A DNA stretch of 40,808 bases from DASUKM01 sp036278735 (GCA_036278735.1 DASUKM010000052.1:1-40808), one strand, 5' to 3'; shown: positions 18,055 through 26,319, counted from the first letter of the stretch. Program-made: numbers and translations. Notes: generated by a model not told the origin, from the letters alone.

Positions 18055-19497
18055 TTGGACGATCTTGACGTCGGTTTCCTGACGGTCGGGGGACACGTAG
18101 GCGCTGACGACGCTCTCGTGGCCGTCGGGGCCGATGGCGGAGACGCCGAAGACGTAATCGTCGATGTTGACGTTGGGCAGCACGTATTGCGTCAGGTCGC
18201 CGACGGTCTGCGTGTGCTGCCAGTCGTTGCTCCACGCGGCCCGCCAGTAGAGGCGATAGGCGACGGCGCCGGGGGAGGCGGTCCACCGCAGGTTGGCGTC
18301 GTAGCCGGAGGGCTGGCGGCCGAGCAGCGGGCGCCCGCGCGCGTTGTTCACCTGCGGGGCGGGAGGCGCCAGGGCGAGCGAGGCGACCCCGGCTGCGTTG
18401 ATGCGCGCGTTCTGCGCCAGATAGTCGAAGTCCACGCCGTCGAGCGTATCGTCCGCGGAGTGCTGTTTCGTGAAGTTCTCGTTCGCTTCCCGGAAGACGA
18501 TGGCCGGATAGCCGTGCGCGTTGAAGGACGAATGATCGCTGCCGCGGCCGAAGCGATCCACGCGCGCCATCAGCTCGATGTGGTGCGACGGCACGTAGAG
18601 CGCGGCCGCACGCGCCGCGTAGCGGGCGAGCGCGCGCGAGGCGGAGTCGGCCGGCCCCTGGGAATAAATGCGCAGCGTCTCCTCGTTGACGATCCCGTTG
18701 CCGCCGTGGCTGTTGCCGACGATGTCGTTGTTGAAGTCGGCGTCGACGACCACGTGATCGGCCGCGAGCTTCTGGACGTGCGCCCGCGACCCGATCAGCC
18801 CCTGCTCCTCGCCGGCCACGCACATGAAGACGAGCGTCGCGTCGAAGTCGACCCCGCTCTGCCCGAAGACCCGCGCCAGCTCCATCGTGAGCGAGGTGCC
18901 GCTGCCGTCGTCGTTGGCGCCCGGCGCGTCGACGTTGTAGTCCTGGTTCGGCCGCATCTGCGGATCGGTGCGCGGTGCAGGCGCGCCGGCGCCCCGCCGG
19001 CCGCCGGCCCCTTCCGTCCCCGCGCGCTCCCCGGGCTGGCCGCGCCGGCCATTGAACGCCCCCTGACCGCCGCGCCCGAGGTTCAGCGAATCGTAGTGCC
19101 CGGTCACATAGATGCGCCGGGCGGTCTTGCCGGGCAGCACCGCGACGATGTCCCGCAGCTCCACCTGCCGCGTGATCCGCCCCTGCGGCGCGATCGTGTA
19201 GGTATCGAAGCTGACCTGGAGGCGCGGGCTGCTCCGCTTCATCTCGTCGAAAATCCACTGGCGCGCCGCCCCGATGCCGCGCGTCGGGTTGTCCGCATCC
19301 GACAGCGTGTTGCGCGTCCCGAAGCTCACGAGCTTGGTGTCGATTTCGCGCAGGCGGTCCGGCGAAATGGCCGCGAGGATCTTTTCGATCCGCGGGTCGC
19401 CGGCGTCGGGGTTCGGCGGCGCCGCCTGCGTCGAGACGTGCACGGGGGCCAGCACGAAGAACGGCGCGATCAGGAACGGCAGCGCACGATGCATCAT
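18052..19497 (-). CDS. Secreted M28-family zinc peptidase with C-terminal FN3-like domain
   Basis: 481 residues with a signal peptide (FLIAPFFVLAPVHVSTQA). M28 metal ligands are visible: His134/Asp136 (TGHYDSL), Asp196 in GANDDGSG, the catalytic pair in GEEQGLIGS, Asp in VDADFNND, and the distal His in SDHSSF. A long Gly/Arg/Pro-rich insert (about 140-185) separates the His and first Asp ligands. The last 95 residues resemble a fibronectin type III fold (NLRWTASPGAVAYRLYWR). Predicted aminopeptidase acting outside the cytoplasm. The start ATG 19497 overlaps the previous gene stop by 4 nt (ATGA), implying coupling. Confidence 0.9.
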   Translation of the reverse strand: MMHRALPFLIAPFFVLAPVHVSTQAAPPNPDAGDPRIEKILAAISPDRLREIDTKLVSFGTRNTLSDADNPTRGIGAARQWIFDEMKRSSPRLQVSFDTYTIAPQGRITRQVELRDIVAVLPGKTARRIYVTGHYDSLNLGRGGQGAFNGRRGQPGERAGTEGAGGRRGAGAPAPRTDPQMRPNQDYNVDAPGANDDGSGTSLTMELARVFGQSGVDFDATLVFMCVAGEEQGLIGSRAHVQKLAADHVVVDADFNNDIVGNSHGGNGIVNEETLRIYSQGPADSASRALARYAARAAALYVPSHHIELMARVDRFGRGSDHSSFNAHGYPAIVFREANENFTKQHSADDTLDGVDFDYLAQNARINAAGVASLALAPPAPQVNNARGRPLLGRQPSGYDANLRWTASPGAVAYRLYWRAAWSNDWQHTQTVGDLTQYVLPNVNIDDYVFGVSAIGPDGHESVVSAYVSPDRQETDVKIVQ

Positions 19498-19895
19498 CGG
19501 ACCTTCACGTGTTCGAGGTAGTCGCCGGAGAAGATGCGGGGCGCGCGTCCCAGCGGCGCATTGTAGAAGTAGACCCACGCCTCCGCGCCGGTGCCGTCCG
19601 GCAGGACGACCGGCGCGCGCGCGCGCGTGTAGAGGCTGCGGTCCGGATCGTGGGGGCTGTAGCCCTCGATCTCGTCGAGCGCCGCGAGGACGCCCGCCGA
19701 ATCGGCCATCTCGTAGACTTCTCCCCAGATCCGTCCCTCGGGCGCCGGCACGGCCGCAGGATAGATCCCGAGGTCGAACAGCGTCCCCTCGATCGAGCCC
19801 CGGCCGACGTACGTCAGCTTGTGATCGATGCCGGCGCGGCGACGCCGATCGAAGCCCGCCATGAGGGTGCCGTAGAAGAAAACGAGGTCGGACAC
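19494..19895 (-). CDS. Gamma-glutamylcyclotransferase-fold (AIG2-like) protein
   Basis: 133 residues from GTG 19895. The family signature FFYGTLM at residues 6-12 and the acidic pocket in LDEIEGY (Glu75/Glu77) are present, followed by the AWVYFYN strand; family members release 5-oxoproline from gamma-glutamyl compounds. A TTG at 19922 is less likely because it falls in the T-tail of the terminator at 19924-19953. It overlaps the M28 peptidase by 4 nt. The cytoplasmic cyclotransferase coupled to a secreted peptidase is a curious pairing, perhaps only for co-expression. Confidence 0.8.
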   Translation of the reverse strand: MSDLVFFYGTLMAGFDRRRRAGIDHKLTYVGRGSIEGTLFDLGIYPAAVPAPEGRIWGEVYEMADSAGVLAALDEIEGYSPHDPDRSLYTRARAPVVLPDGTGAEAWVYFYNAPLGRAPRIFSGDYLEHVKVR

Positions 19896-19923
19896 GGGAA
19901 CGTGCGGGCAAGGGTACAACAAA

Positions 19924-19953
19924 ATGGCAGGCCGGGCGAACCCGGCCTGCCAT
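19924..19953 (-). terminator. Intrinsic terminator after the 19980-21053 gene
   Basis: On the minus strand, ATGGCAGGCCGGG pairs perfectly over 13 bp with CCCGGCCTGCCAT across a TTCG tetraloop, followed by TTTTGTTGT. It lies directly between the stop of the anchored protein gene and the GGCT-fold gene. Confidence 0.85.
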
Positions 19954-19979
19954 GCGAGAGGACGCGGAGCGAGCGCGAG

Positions 19980-21053
19980 CTAGCGATCCGGCCGCGGCGG
20001 CCGCGGGGGGGACGGCGGCTGCGGCGGCCTCGGCGCGTCGCCCGGCTGGCCGTTCATGTGCGGCAGCCCGTTGAACACGTCAGCCGGCACACTGAAGGAG
20101 AGCGACACCGTCGTGCCGGTCCCCGCGAGCTGCAGCGACTGGAGCATGGCGTTCAGCTTCGGGTCGCTCTGCGCCTGCATCCTGCCGAGCGCCAGGAATC
20201 CGCGGACCACGTCGCGCAGATTCTCGGCCGCCTTCTCGTCCTTCGCGACGGCGCGCAGGGTGCCGGAAATCCCGCCGTCGATGTGGCTCATCACCGCGAA
20301 GGTCTTGATGTCGGGAATCTCCCGGCTCACCTGCTCCGGCAGCCGGGCGCGATTGGCAATGGCGTCGAAGCGTCCGACCGCCCAGCAGGTATTGCCGCGC
20401 TCGATGTCGGAGACGAGGTCCATGATGTCGCCGTTGCTCGTGATGCTGTGCGCGCTCATCTCGGCGTCGATGGAACTGCGGATCGCCCGCTCGCTGCCGA
20501 TGCCGACCAGCCCAGGCTCGAGAAACGCCAGCGTGATGCGGTGATTCCCGTGGCTCGCGTCCGGAGACTCCGACATGCCGGGGTGGTGCATGTGAACGTC
20601 GGAGACGCTGACGAGCCGCTTGCCCCTGTATTCTTCGGTCACGCCGCCATGGTCGTGCGCGAAGCCCTCGAGCTGCGCGTCGTTGAAGCGGCCTCGCGCG
20701 ACGACGAGCCCACTGGCATCGTCGGGGGCGCTGGAGGTGACGGCCGCGACGACGTAGTCGATGTCGTGCTCGATGTCGATGCCGGTCGCCTGCTGAAACT
20801 CCTTCTGTCCCTGGTCGTGCTGCGGCACCGCCTGCCGGATCTTCTGCCGCAGTTGGGAGTCCATCACCTGGCGGACGTTCGCAAACGCAACGACCGACGC
20901 GTCCGCCGGCACGTAGCTCAGCTCCGACGGCCCCGTGCGCGACGCGGACAGCGACGGGAACCCGCCGCCGTAATACGCGGCCAGCCCGACGCCGAGACCG
21001 GCCACCAGTACTGCCACCGAGCCGGCCATGAAATAGTGCGTCCTTCTGGTCAT
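19980..21053 (-). CDS. Uncharacterised membrane-anchored protein, Pro-rich C-terminus
   Basis: 357 residues. A basic N-terminus and one hydrophobic segment (FMAGSVAVLVAGLGVGLAAYY) look like an uncleaved anchor or signal sequence; the rest is predicted extracytoplasmic. The body begins ELSYVPADASVVAFANVRQVMDS, reminiscent of the DUF3352-type proteins in which a 'VPADA..FA.VR' strand opens the domain, but I cannot confirm membership. The last 20 residues are a Pro/Arg run. ATG 21053 is supported by a CAGGGGG Shine-Dalgarno and the TATAAT at 21070-21075. A perfect terminator closes the gene, so it is probably monocistronic. Function unknown. Confidence 0.8.
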   Translation of the reverse strand: MTRRTHYFMAGSVAVLVAGLGVGLAAYYGGGFPSLSASRTGPSELSYVPADASVVAFANVRQVMDSQLRQKIRQAVPQHDQGQKEFQQATGIDIEHDIDYVVAAVTSSAPDDASGLVVARGRFNDAQLEGFAHDHGGVTEEYRGKRLVSVSDVHMHHPGMSESPDASHGNHRITLAFLEPGLVGIGSERAIRSSIDAEMSAHSITSNGDIMDLVSDIERGNTCWAVGRFDAIANRARLPEQVSREIPDIKTFAVMSHIDGGISGTLRAVAKDEKAAENLRDVVRGFLALGRMQAQSDPKLNAMLQSLQLAGTGTTVSLSFSVPADVFNGLPHMNGQPGDAPRPPQPPSPPRPPRPDR

Positions 21054-21069
21054 AGGCGCCCCCTGAGGG

Positions 21070-21075
21070 ATTATA
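21070..21075 (-). promoter_or_regulatory. -10 box of the 19980-21053 gene
   Basis: A perfect TATAAT on the minus strand, 16 nt upstream of the ATG. No good -35 is seen at the standard distance. The gap from the previous gene is only 83 nt, so this is the likely start of its transcript. Confidence 0.6.
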
Positions 21076-21136
21076 CCGATGGAGCGGGCAAAAAGTTCCC
21101 GGAACCGGACGGGTACTGTTCGGAATCGAACACCGC

Positions 21137-21940
21137 CTACTGCTCGAGGATGTATTCGCGGCGTTCGACCGTGTAGGTCGCGCCCGCCAGGAAGACGGCA
21201 AGGATCACCGCCAGCCAGAAGAGGCTCACGGCAAGAGACGGCGTTTCGCGGAAGAGGCCCTGGATGAGGCCGAGAATGCTGTCGTTCGGCATCGCATGCG
21301 GGACGAGCGCCTGGAGGTAGTAGGCGACGGTCAGCTTCTTGAGGTAGCCGGGAAACGCGAGCGCCGCCTGTTCCCAGCCGAACACGAAAATCAACCCGAT
21401 CAGCAGCGGCCGCTTGAACTGCGCCCCCACCCACGCGAACACCGCGCCGTAGACGGCCAGACCAATGGCCAGCAGCACCAGATCCTTCAGCAGGTCGATG
21501 AACGATCCGCCCAGACTTCCCTGCAGCGGCGCGATCAGCAGATACACGATGACGACCGACGGCAGGACGACGAGAATCGTGCACGCGAGATAGGCGAAGA
21601 ACTTGCCGAGGAGCACGGCGCCGCGCCGGACGGGCCGCGTGAACAGGTACGTGATCGTCTTGTCGTCCACCTCGTCGGCGATGAGCGACGTGCCGTAGAA
21701 CACGCCGAGCACCGGCACGGTGAAGCGCAGGTAGAAGACCCAGATCATCAGCCCGAAGATCGCGGGCCCCGTCATCCGGCTGCCTTCGACGCGCAGGCCG
21801 GAGAGGCCAATCGCGTCGACGATCCGGACCAGCAACGCAATCACGACCGGCGCCCCGACGATGAGCGCCATGAAGATCGTGCGGCGCGACCACAGCATCT
21901 CGCCGAGCGAGAAGTCGAAGACGCGCAGCGCCGACGCCAT
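21137..21940 (-). CDS. ABC-2 type exporter permease (second exporter)
   Basis: 267 residues with about six membrane segments (for example IFMALIVGAPVVIALLV, ILVVLPSVVIVYLLIA, LLIGLIFVFGW). The cytoplasmic EVDDKTITYLFTRPVRRGAVLLGKF motif is typical of the ABC-2 permease N-terminal elbow region. It pairs with the ATPase at 21985-22926. ATG 21940 is preferred, preceded by GGGGAGG; a GTG at 21988 overlapping the ATPase stop (GTGA) would add 16 residues and is a real alternative. Substrate unknown. The same pairing occurs just upstream (23042-24840). Confidence 0.85.
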   Translation of the reverse strand: MASALRVFDFSLGEMLWSRRTIFMALIVGAPVVIALLVRIVDAIGLSGLRVEGSRMTGPAIFGLMIWVFYLRFTVPVLGVFYGTSLIADEVDDKTITYLFTRPVRRGAVLLGKFFAYLACTILVVLPSVVIVYLLIAPLQGSLGGSFIDLLKDLVLLAIGLAVYGAVFAWVGAQFKRPLLIGLIFVFGWEQAALAFPGYLKKLTVAYYLQALVPHAMPNDSILGLIQGLFRETPSLAVSLFWLAVILAVFLAGATYTVERREYILEQ

Positions 21941-21984
21941 CGTGCCCGGCGTCCTCCCCTGCCCGACGGGTCGCCCCTGCTCGC

Positions 21985-22926
21985 TCACGGGTTCACCAGG
22001 TACTGGAAGACTGCCTGGAGGTTGTCGTCGGGAGAGGTGACCTCGTCGATCGCGCCGTATTCGCCGCTGGCGGCCATATCGGTCAACCGGGCGTAGAAGG
22101 CGTCCGGCCTGGCCGTCTCGACCACCACGGCGCCCGACTCGAGCCTCAGGCTCAGGACGTCGTCGCGCTCGAGGAACTGGCGAGCGAGCCGGCGCGGGTT
22201 GGCCGCCCGGACGAACACGGTGTGCGGGTGCTCGTCGATGAGGTCGCGAATCTGGTGGACGTCCCCTTCCGCGAGGATGCGGCCGTTGTTGATCAGCAGG
22301 ATGTTCGACGTCATCGATTCGATCTCGTGCAGGATATGGCTCGAGACGACGATGCTCTTGCCGGCGCGTCCCCACTCGCGGATCAATCGAATCGTCCGGC
22401 GGCGCGCGAGCGGGTCCATGCCGGCCAGCGGCTCGTCGAGGATCAGCAACGGCGGATCGTGGGCGATCGCCTGCGCGAGCTTGACGCGCTGGCGCATGCC
22501 CTTGCTGTAGGCGCCAATCTTCTTGTCGGCGGCATCGGCCAGGTCGACGGCGGCCAGCGCGGCGCGCGCCGCCTCCTCGGCCCGCCGCTCGTCGAGCCCG
22601 TTGAGGCCGACCAGCGCCCGGACCCATTCGAGGCCGGTCATCCGGTCGTAGAAGGCGTCCTGCTCCGGGCAGAAGCCCATCTCGAAGTACAGATCCGGAT
22701 TGCGCCAGATCGGCTCGCCGAGCACCCTCACGTCCCCTTTGCTCGGACGCAGCTGCCCGGTGATGAGCTTCATGAACGTGGACTTGCCGGCGCCGTTCGG
22801 TCCGAGCAGCCCGGTGATGCCGGGGGGCACGTTCACGGAGACGTCGTTGAGGCCGATCACCTGGCCGTACCACTTCGAGACGTGGTTCGCGGAGATGACG
22901 GAGGCCATGGAGGCGATGGAGGTCAT
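21985..22926 (-). CDS. ABC exporter ATP-binding protein (second exporter)
   Basis: 313 residues. Walker A GPNGAGKST (42-50, Lys48), Q-loop region, signature YSKGMRQR in place of LSGGQ, Walker B LLILDEP and switch His in SSHIL are all intact. The long C-terminal domain (after about 220) is typical of ABC-2 partners of the CcmA type. The start ATG 22926 has GAGGTGG a few nt upstream. It follows permease 1 (stop at 23042) after a 115-bp gap holding a GC-rich element; the flanks suggest the two genes once overlapped by 4 nt. Confidence 0.9.
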   Translation of the reverse strand: MTSIASMASVISANHVSKWYGQVIGLNDVSVNVPPGITGLLGPNGAGKSTFMKLITGQLRPSKGDVRVLGEPIWRNPDLYFEMGFCPEQDAFYDRMTGLEWVRALVGLNGLDERRAEEAARAALAAVDLADAADKKIGAYSKGMRQRVKLAQAIAHDPPLLILDEPLAGMDPLARRRTIRLIREWGRAGKSIVVSSHILHEIESMTSNILLINNGRILAEGDVHQIRDLIDEHPHTVFVRAANPRRLARQFLERDDVLSLRLESGAVVVETARPDAFYARLTDMAASGEYGAIDEVTSPDDNLQAVFQYLVNP

Positions 22927-22937
22927 GCGACCACCTC

Positions 22938-23040
22938 AATCCGGGGGGCTTCGCCCCGCCGGTCCCCCCGACACGCGCCCTCGCGGGGGCCCCTTCCCCG
23001 CGCCGGGCGCGTGGCTCGCTCGCGCGGCTCGCTCGCGCGT
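22938..23040. repeat. GC-rich 103-bp element between 16-nt direct repeats (copy 2)
   Basis: The element is bounded by GTCATGCGACCACCTC (22922-22937) and GTCACGCGACCACCTC (23041-23056), 15 of 16 identical. One repeat supplies the Shine-Dalgarno and start of the downstream ATPase, the other the last codons (VEVVA stop) of permease 1. Internally it shows the hairpin GGGGCTTCGCCCC and repeated GCTCGCTCGCGC words. Blocks shared with 111-213 (reverse complement) are GGCGCGGGG, AGGGG(C)CCCCGCGAG and CGGGGCGAAGCCCC. No open frame of its own is credible. Confidence 0.7.
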
Positions 23041-23041
23041 G

Positions 23042-23884
23042 TCACGCGACCACCTCCACGCCGCGCACGCGGCGTTCGAGGATCCACACCGACGCGGCAA
23101 TCAGCCCGGCGATCACCAGCAGCGACACGGGCCACGGCGTGTCGTACCGCGGCTTCAGCCGGAAGACGGCGTCGACGACCTGCGTGAGGTTCGACCCGAG
23201 CGAGATCCAGGAGAGTCCGCTGTTGCCGGTGATCGCGTACATGACGCCGAAGACCGCGCTCGTGAAAAACGTGATGCCGACGTAGAGGATGCCCACGTAG
23301 CGGGCGCTCTTCGAGAGCGACGACAGCGCCAGCATGGTGAACGAGGCGAGCATCACCTGCAGCAGGCTGGCGACGACAATCGCCGGCAACACGTACAGGT
23401 TGCGGCTCACGAACGCCGCGCTGCCGGCAAACAGCACCTGCAGCAGGAGCAGCAGCAGCGCCGGCAGCAGCGTGACGAGCAGCAGGAAGACGAACAGCAC
23501 GGCGAGCTTGCCGATGATGTACTCCGTCCGCATCAGCGGCTTCGCCAGATAGATCTGCAGGGCATTCGCGCGGCGATCGTTGGCGATCAGGCCGGCGCCC
23601 ACGTAGATCGTGATCACGAAGACGAAAAAGTCCTGCTGTTCGAGGAACTGGCGGAACGTCTCGGCCGTGGGCGCGAGCATCGACGCCTGCTGAAAGTTGG
23701 CCGACACGTAGATCTGCACGGCGCGGACGATGAACGGCAGCCAGGCAAACAGCAGCAGGCCGAGAAACGTCCGCTTGCGGATCATGTTGCGGAGGCCCGC
23801 CCCGGCGATCACCATCCAGGCGCCGCCGGGCCGGGCGCGGGGGCCCTCGTAGTGGCGGTAGCTTTGATCGTGGATCGGGCTCAT
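23042..23884 (-). CDS. ABC-2 type exporter permease (first exporter)
   Basis: 280 residues with several membrane segments (FLGLLLFAWLPFIV, LAVLFVFLLLVTLLPALLLLLLQV, VSLLVIAGLIAASVW). The motif NDRRANALQIYLAKPLMRTEYIIGK matches the conserved cytoplasmic loop of ABC-2 permeases. ATG 23884 overlaps the upstream ATPase stop by 4 nt (ATGA, 23881-23884), so the two are coupled. It resembles the permease at 21137-21940 only loosely; together they suggest two exporters or one with two half-permeases. Its C-terminus VEVVA lies in the 16-nt direct repeat next to the inserted element. Confidence 0.87.
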   Translation of the reverse strand: MSPIHDQSYRHYEGPRARPGGAWMVIAGAGLRNMIRKRTFLGLLLFAWLPFIVRAVQIYVSANFQQASMLAPTAETFRQFLEQQDFFVFVITIYVGAGLIANDRRANALQIYLAKPLMRTEYIIGKLAVLFVFLLLVTLLPALLLLLLQVLFAGSAAFVSRNLYVLPAIVVASLLQVMLASFTMLALSSLSKSARYVGILYVGITFFTSAVFGVMYAITGNSGLSWISLGSNLTQVVDAVFRLKPRYDTPWPVSLLVIAGLIAASVWILERRVRGVEVVA

Positions 23885-24840
23885 GGCTCGCCCACCGCCT
23901 TGGCGAACACGTCCTCGAGCGTCGGGACGCTCGGACGCAGGTGCCGCACCTGCGCGCCGAAGCGCGCGGCGGCCGCGAAGATGTCGTGCTGTCCGCCGGT
24001 GCCCGGCACGAACACGCGCATCACGTCCTCGTCGGTCGCGTGGACCTCCATGCCGGCGTGCGTGAGCACGTCGATGAATCCGGGCACGTCGCCCTTGATG
24101 CGCAGCTCGAACACGCGGCCGGCCGGCCCCTTCAATTCCGCGATCGGCCCCTGCGCCACCACCTGCCCCTTGTCGGCCACCACCACGTCGTCGCAGGTGT
24201 ACTCGACGTCGGGAAGCAGGTGCGACGAGAGGATCAGATTGACCCCCTTGTGATGCGCGAGGTCGCGGATCAGCTCGAGCATTTCGTCGCGCCCCTTCGG
24301 GTCCATGCCGTTGGTGGGCTCGTCGAGGAACAGCAGATCCGGATCGTGCACCAGCGCCTGCGCGAGCTTGATGCGCTGCTTCATGCCCGTGGAATACGTA
24401 TCGATGTTGCGGTAGCGCGCTTCCCCCAGGCCGACGTAGTACAGCACCTCGTGCGCGCGCTGCATGGCGTCGACCGCACCGAGTCCCGCGAGCTGGCCGC
24501 AGTACGCCACGAAGGAGACGGCGTTCATGCCGGGGATGTGGGCGTCGCTCTCGGGCATGTAGCCGATGCGCGCGCGAATCGCGAGCGGCTCGTCGGCGAC
24601 ATTCATGCCGAGGACCGTCATCCGTCCCGCCGACGGCTTGACGAACCCGAGCAGCGCCTTGAGCATCGTGCTCTTGCCGGCCCCGTTGGGCCCGAGCAGC
24701 CCGACGGCGCCGCGCTCGAATCGCGCCGACACGTTCGCGAGCGCCCGGTTCGCCCCATAGATCACGGTGACGGCGTCGAGCTGCACGACAGGGGCCGGAC
24801 GGCCCGCATCGCGCGGCGCGGCGGTCTGAGCAGGCATCAT
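23881..24840 (-). CDS. ABC exporter ATP-binding protein (first exporter)
   Basis: 319 residues with Walker A GPNGAGKST (50-58), signature YSTGMKQR, Walker B LLFLDEP, switch His in SSHLL, and a C-terminal domain after about residue 225. The signature lacks the usual LSGGQ string but matches its paralogue's YSKGMRQR, which is common in this subfamily. It opens the four-gene exporter operon; tandem ATG codons occur at 24840 and 24837. Upstream is an 82-bp gap with an inverted repeat AACCCG-GCATT-CGGGTT at 24863-24879 that could be an operator. Likely multidrug, antibiotic or heme-type export is not specified by the sequence. Confidence 0.9.
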   Translation of the reverse strand: MMPAQTAAPRDAGRPAPVVQLDAVTVIYGANRALANVSARFERGAVGLLGPNGAGKSTMLKALLGFVKPSAGRMTVLGMNVADEPLAIRARIGYMPESDAHIPGMNAVSFVAYCGQLAGLGAVDAMQRAHEVLYYVGLGEARYRNIDTYSTGMKQRIKLAQALVHDPDLLFLDEPTNGMDPKGRDEMLELIRDLAHHKGVNLILSSHLLPDVEYTCDDVVVADKGQVVAQGPIAELKGPAGRVFELRIKGDVPGFIDVLTHAGMEVHATDEDVMRVFVPGTGGQHDIFAAAARFGAQVRHLRPSVPTLEDVFAKAVGEP

Positions 24841-24922
24841 GCGGTTGTTAACTCTATACGGAAACCCGGCATTCGGGTTCGGCCGGCGCCTCCGTGCGCG
24901 ATCCCGCGCCGGGAGGTCCGGC

Positions 24923-25492
24923 CTACAGCGTGCCGCGCAGGCCCAGGACGTCGGCGCGTTCGCGCAGAAACCCGATCACGTTCGCCACGTGCCGGTCGAG
25001 CGGCAGCGACAGTTCTTCGGCGCCGCGGCGCAGATCGTCGCGGCTCACGGCGCGGGCAAAGGCCTTGTCCTTCATCCGTTTGAGCACCGAGGCCGGCTCG
25101 AGGTCGAGCACGCTCTTCGACGGACGCACCAGGGCGGCGGCCGTCACGAACCCCGACATCTCGTCGCAGGCGAACAGCGTGTGCTCGAGACGGCTCTCGC
25201 GTGCGACGCCCGAGTAGTCCGCGTGCGACAGGATGGCGCGGGTCACCCACTCCGGATAGCCCTTCGCCTTCAGGATCTCGACGCCGCGGAACGGATGGTT
25301 CGCGGGGTCCGGCCACCGCTCGTAATCGAAGTCGTGGAGCAGCGCGACGGCTCCCCAGTCGTCTTCGTCTTCGCCGAACTGCCGCGCGTAGCCGCGCACC
25401 GCCGCCTCGACGGCGAGCATGTGCTTCCGCAGGCTCTCGCCCTGCGTGTGCGCGGTCATCAGCTCCCAGGCGTCGTCTCGGGACAAGGACAT
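24923..25492 (-). CDS. HD-domain hydrolase
   Basis: 189 residues of a stand-alone HD phosphohydrolase domain. The metal ligands visible are His24 (LRKHMLAVE), His53-Asp54 (LLHDFDYERWP), His in ANHPFRG, and a later His/Asp pair in SHADYSG and FACDEMSGF. This pattern matches the predicted HD-superfamily hydrolases of the COG2316 type, substrates unknown. It starts at ATG 25492, with GAGGG upstream, 35 nt after the DUF gene (25528-26319), and may be the last member of the YjbQ/NUDIX chain. Confidence 0.85.
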   Translation of the reverse strand: MSLSRDDAWELMTAHTQGESLRKHMLAVEAAVRGYARQFGEDEDDWGAVALLHDFDYERWPDPANHPFRGVEILKAKGYPEWVTRAILSHADYSGVARESRLEHTLFACDEMSGFVTAAALVRPSKSVLDLEPASVLKRMKDKAFARAVSRDDLRRGAEELSLPLDRHVANVIGFLRERADVLGLRGTL

Positions 25493-25527
25493 ATCAGGAC
25501 CCTCGTGGATTCATCGAAAGGCGGCGT

Positions 25528-26319
25528 TCATCGCGTACCGCCCGCTCCCTGGCCGGGGGGCGCGACGCGATGGAATTCGGCCGGCACGTCGAGCGCCCGC
25601 GGATCGACAGCCGCGGCCGCCAGGCGGGTAATCTCGCTGCGCAGCTCGTAGCCGGGCAGGAGGGTGAGCCGGAGCCGCGTCTTCATCGGAAACGCGCCGG
25701 CGGGAACGGTGCGGCTCAGGCCGGGAATCGCCATCAGGGCGTCGAGCGTTTTCAGGATTGACGCGTACTGCGCGCCCGCAAAGGCGTCCGTCAACCAGAT
25801 GTCGCCCACGATCGTGAGGTTCGCCGGCAGGCCGCTCCAGGCGGGCACGCCACGCGCCGGCGGCAGCGCCAGCGTCAGCGTCACGGTGTGCCGTTCGGCA
25901 CGGGCGCCGGCAATCGTCGCGAACTCGCCGGTCGGCTGCAGGACGACGTCCGGCACCCCGGAGCCGCCGTCGGCGGCGGCCGCGGCCGGCAGGTCGAAAT
26001 ACGTCCGCGCCGCCGGGTTCATCACCTGAATCGCCGCGGCGCCGGCGCGCTGCACGACGACGGCGCCCGCCGGCAGCATCGACAGCCGTTCGTGCAGCGT
26101 CGCGCGCACCCCTCCCGCGCTCCCGTACCAGTCCATGTCGACGGCGCCGTCGGGCGTGAGCATCTGCGCCACGATTGGCCCGAGCGCGGCGTACGGGCCC
26201 GCCTCGCTCCCACCGGGCGTCGCGACCCGCGCAATTTCGATCCGCATCGACGCCTCGAGCGCCGCGGGGGGCGCCACGGACGCGGCCGTCAGCAGCCCGA
26301 CCAGCAGCGGAATCATCAT
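25528..26319 (-). CDS. Secreted protein, DUF4412/LolA-like (tentative)
   Basis: 263 residues with a short N-terminal signal (IPLLVGLLTAASVAPPAAL). The body has AAIQVMNPAARTYFDLP, recalling the DUF4412-type 'conversion to a bound state' strand, and a beta-rich C-terminus (TRLRLTLLPGYELRSEITRL). Assignment to that family is from the pattern only. ATG 26319 overlaps the NUDIX stop by 4 nt (ATGA), so its expression is coupled to the cytoplasmic NUDIX gene. Tandem ATG codons (26319, 26316) leave one residue of doubt. Function unknown; envelope location is likely. Confidence 0.7.
   Translation of the reverse strand: MMIPLLVGLLTAASVAPPAALEASMRIEIARVATPGGSEAGPYAALGPIVAQMLTPDGAVDMDWYGSAGGVRATLHERLSMLPAGAVVVQRAGAAAIQVMNPAARTYFDLPAAAAADGGSGVPDVVLQPTGEFATIAGARAERHTVTLTLALPPARGVPAWSGLPANLTIVGDIWLTDAFAGAQYASILKTLDALMAIPGLSRTVPAGAFPMKTRLRLTLLPGYELRSEITRLAAAAVDPRALDVPAEFHRVAPPGQGAGGTR

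Noticed and set aside
19896..19922. TTG 19922 as start of the GGCT-fold gene
   Set aside because: It lies in the T-tail of the terminator for the upstream gene; GTG 19895 gives a normal N-terminus before YGTL.
22923..23135. Small frame across the GC-rich element between ABC genes
   Set aside because: It is an Arg/Gly-rich reading of the inserted element and the permease end; no independent support.
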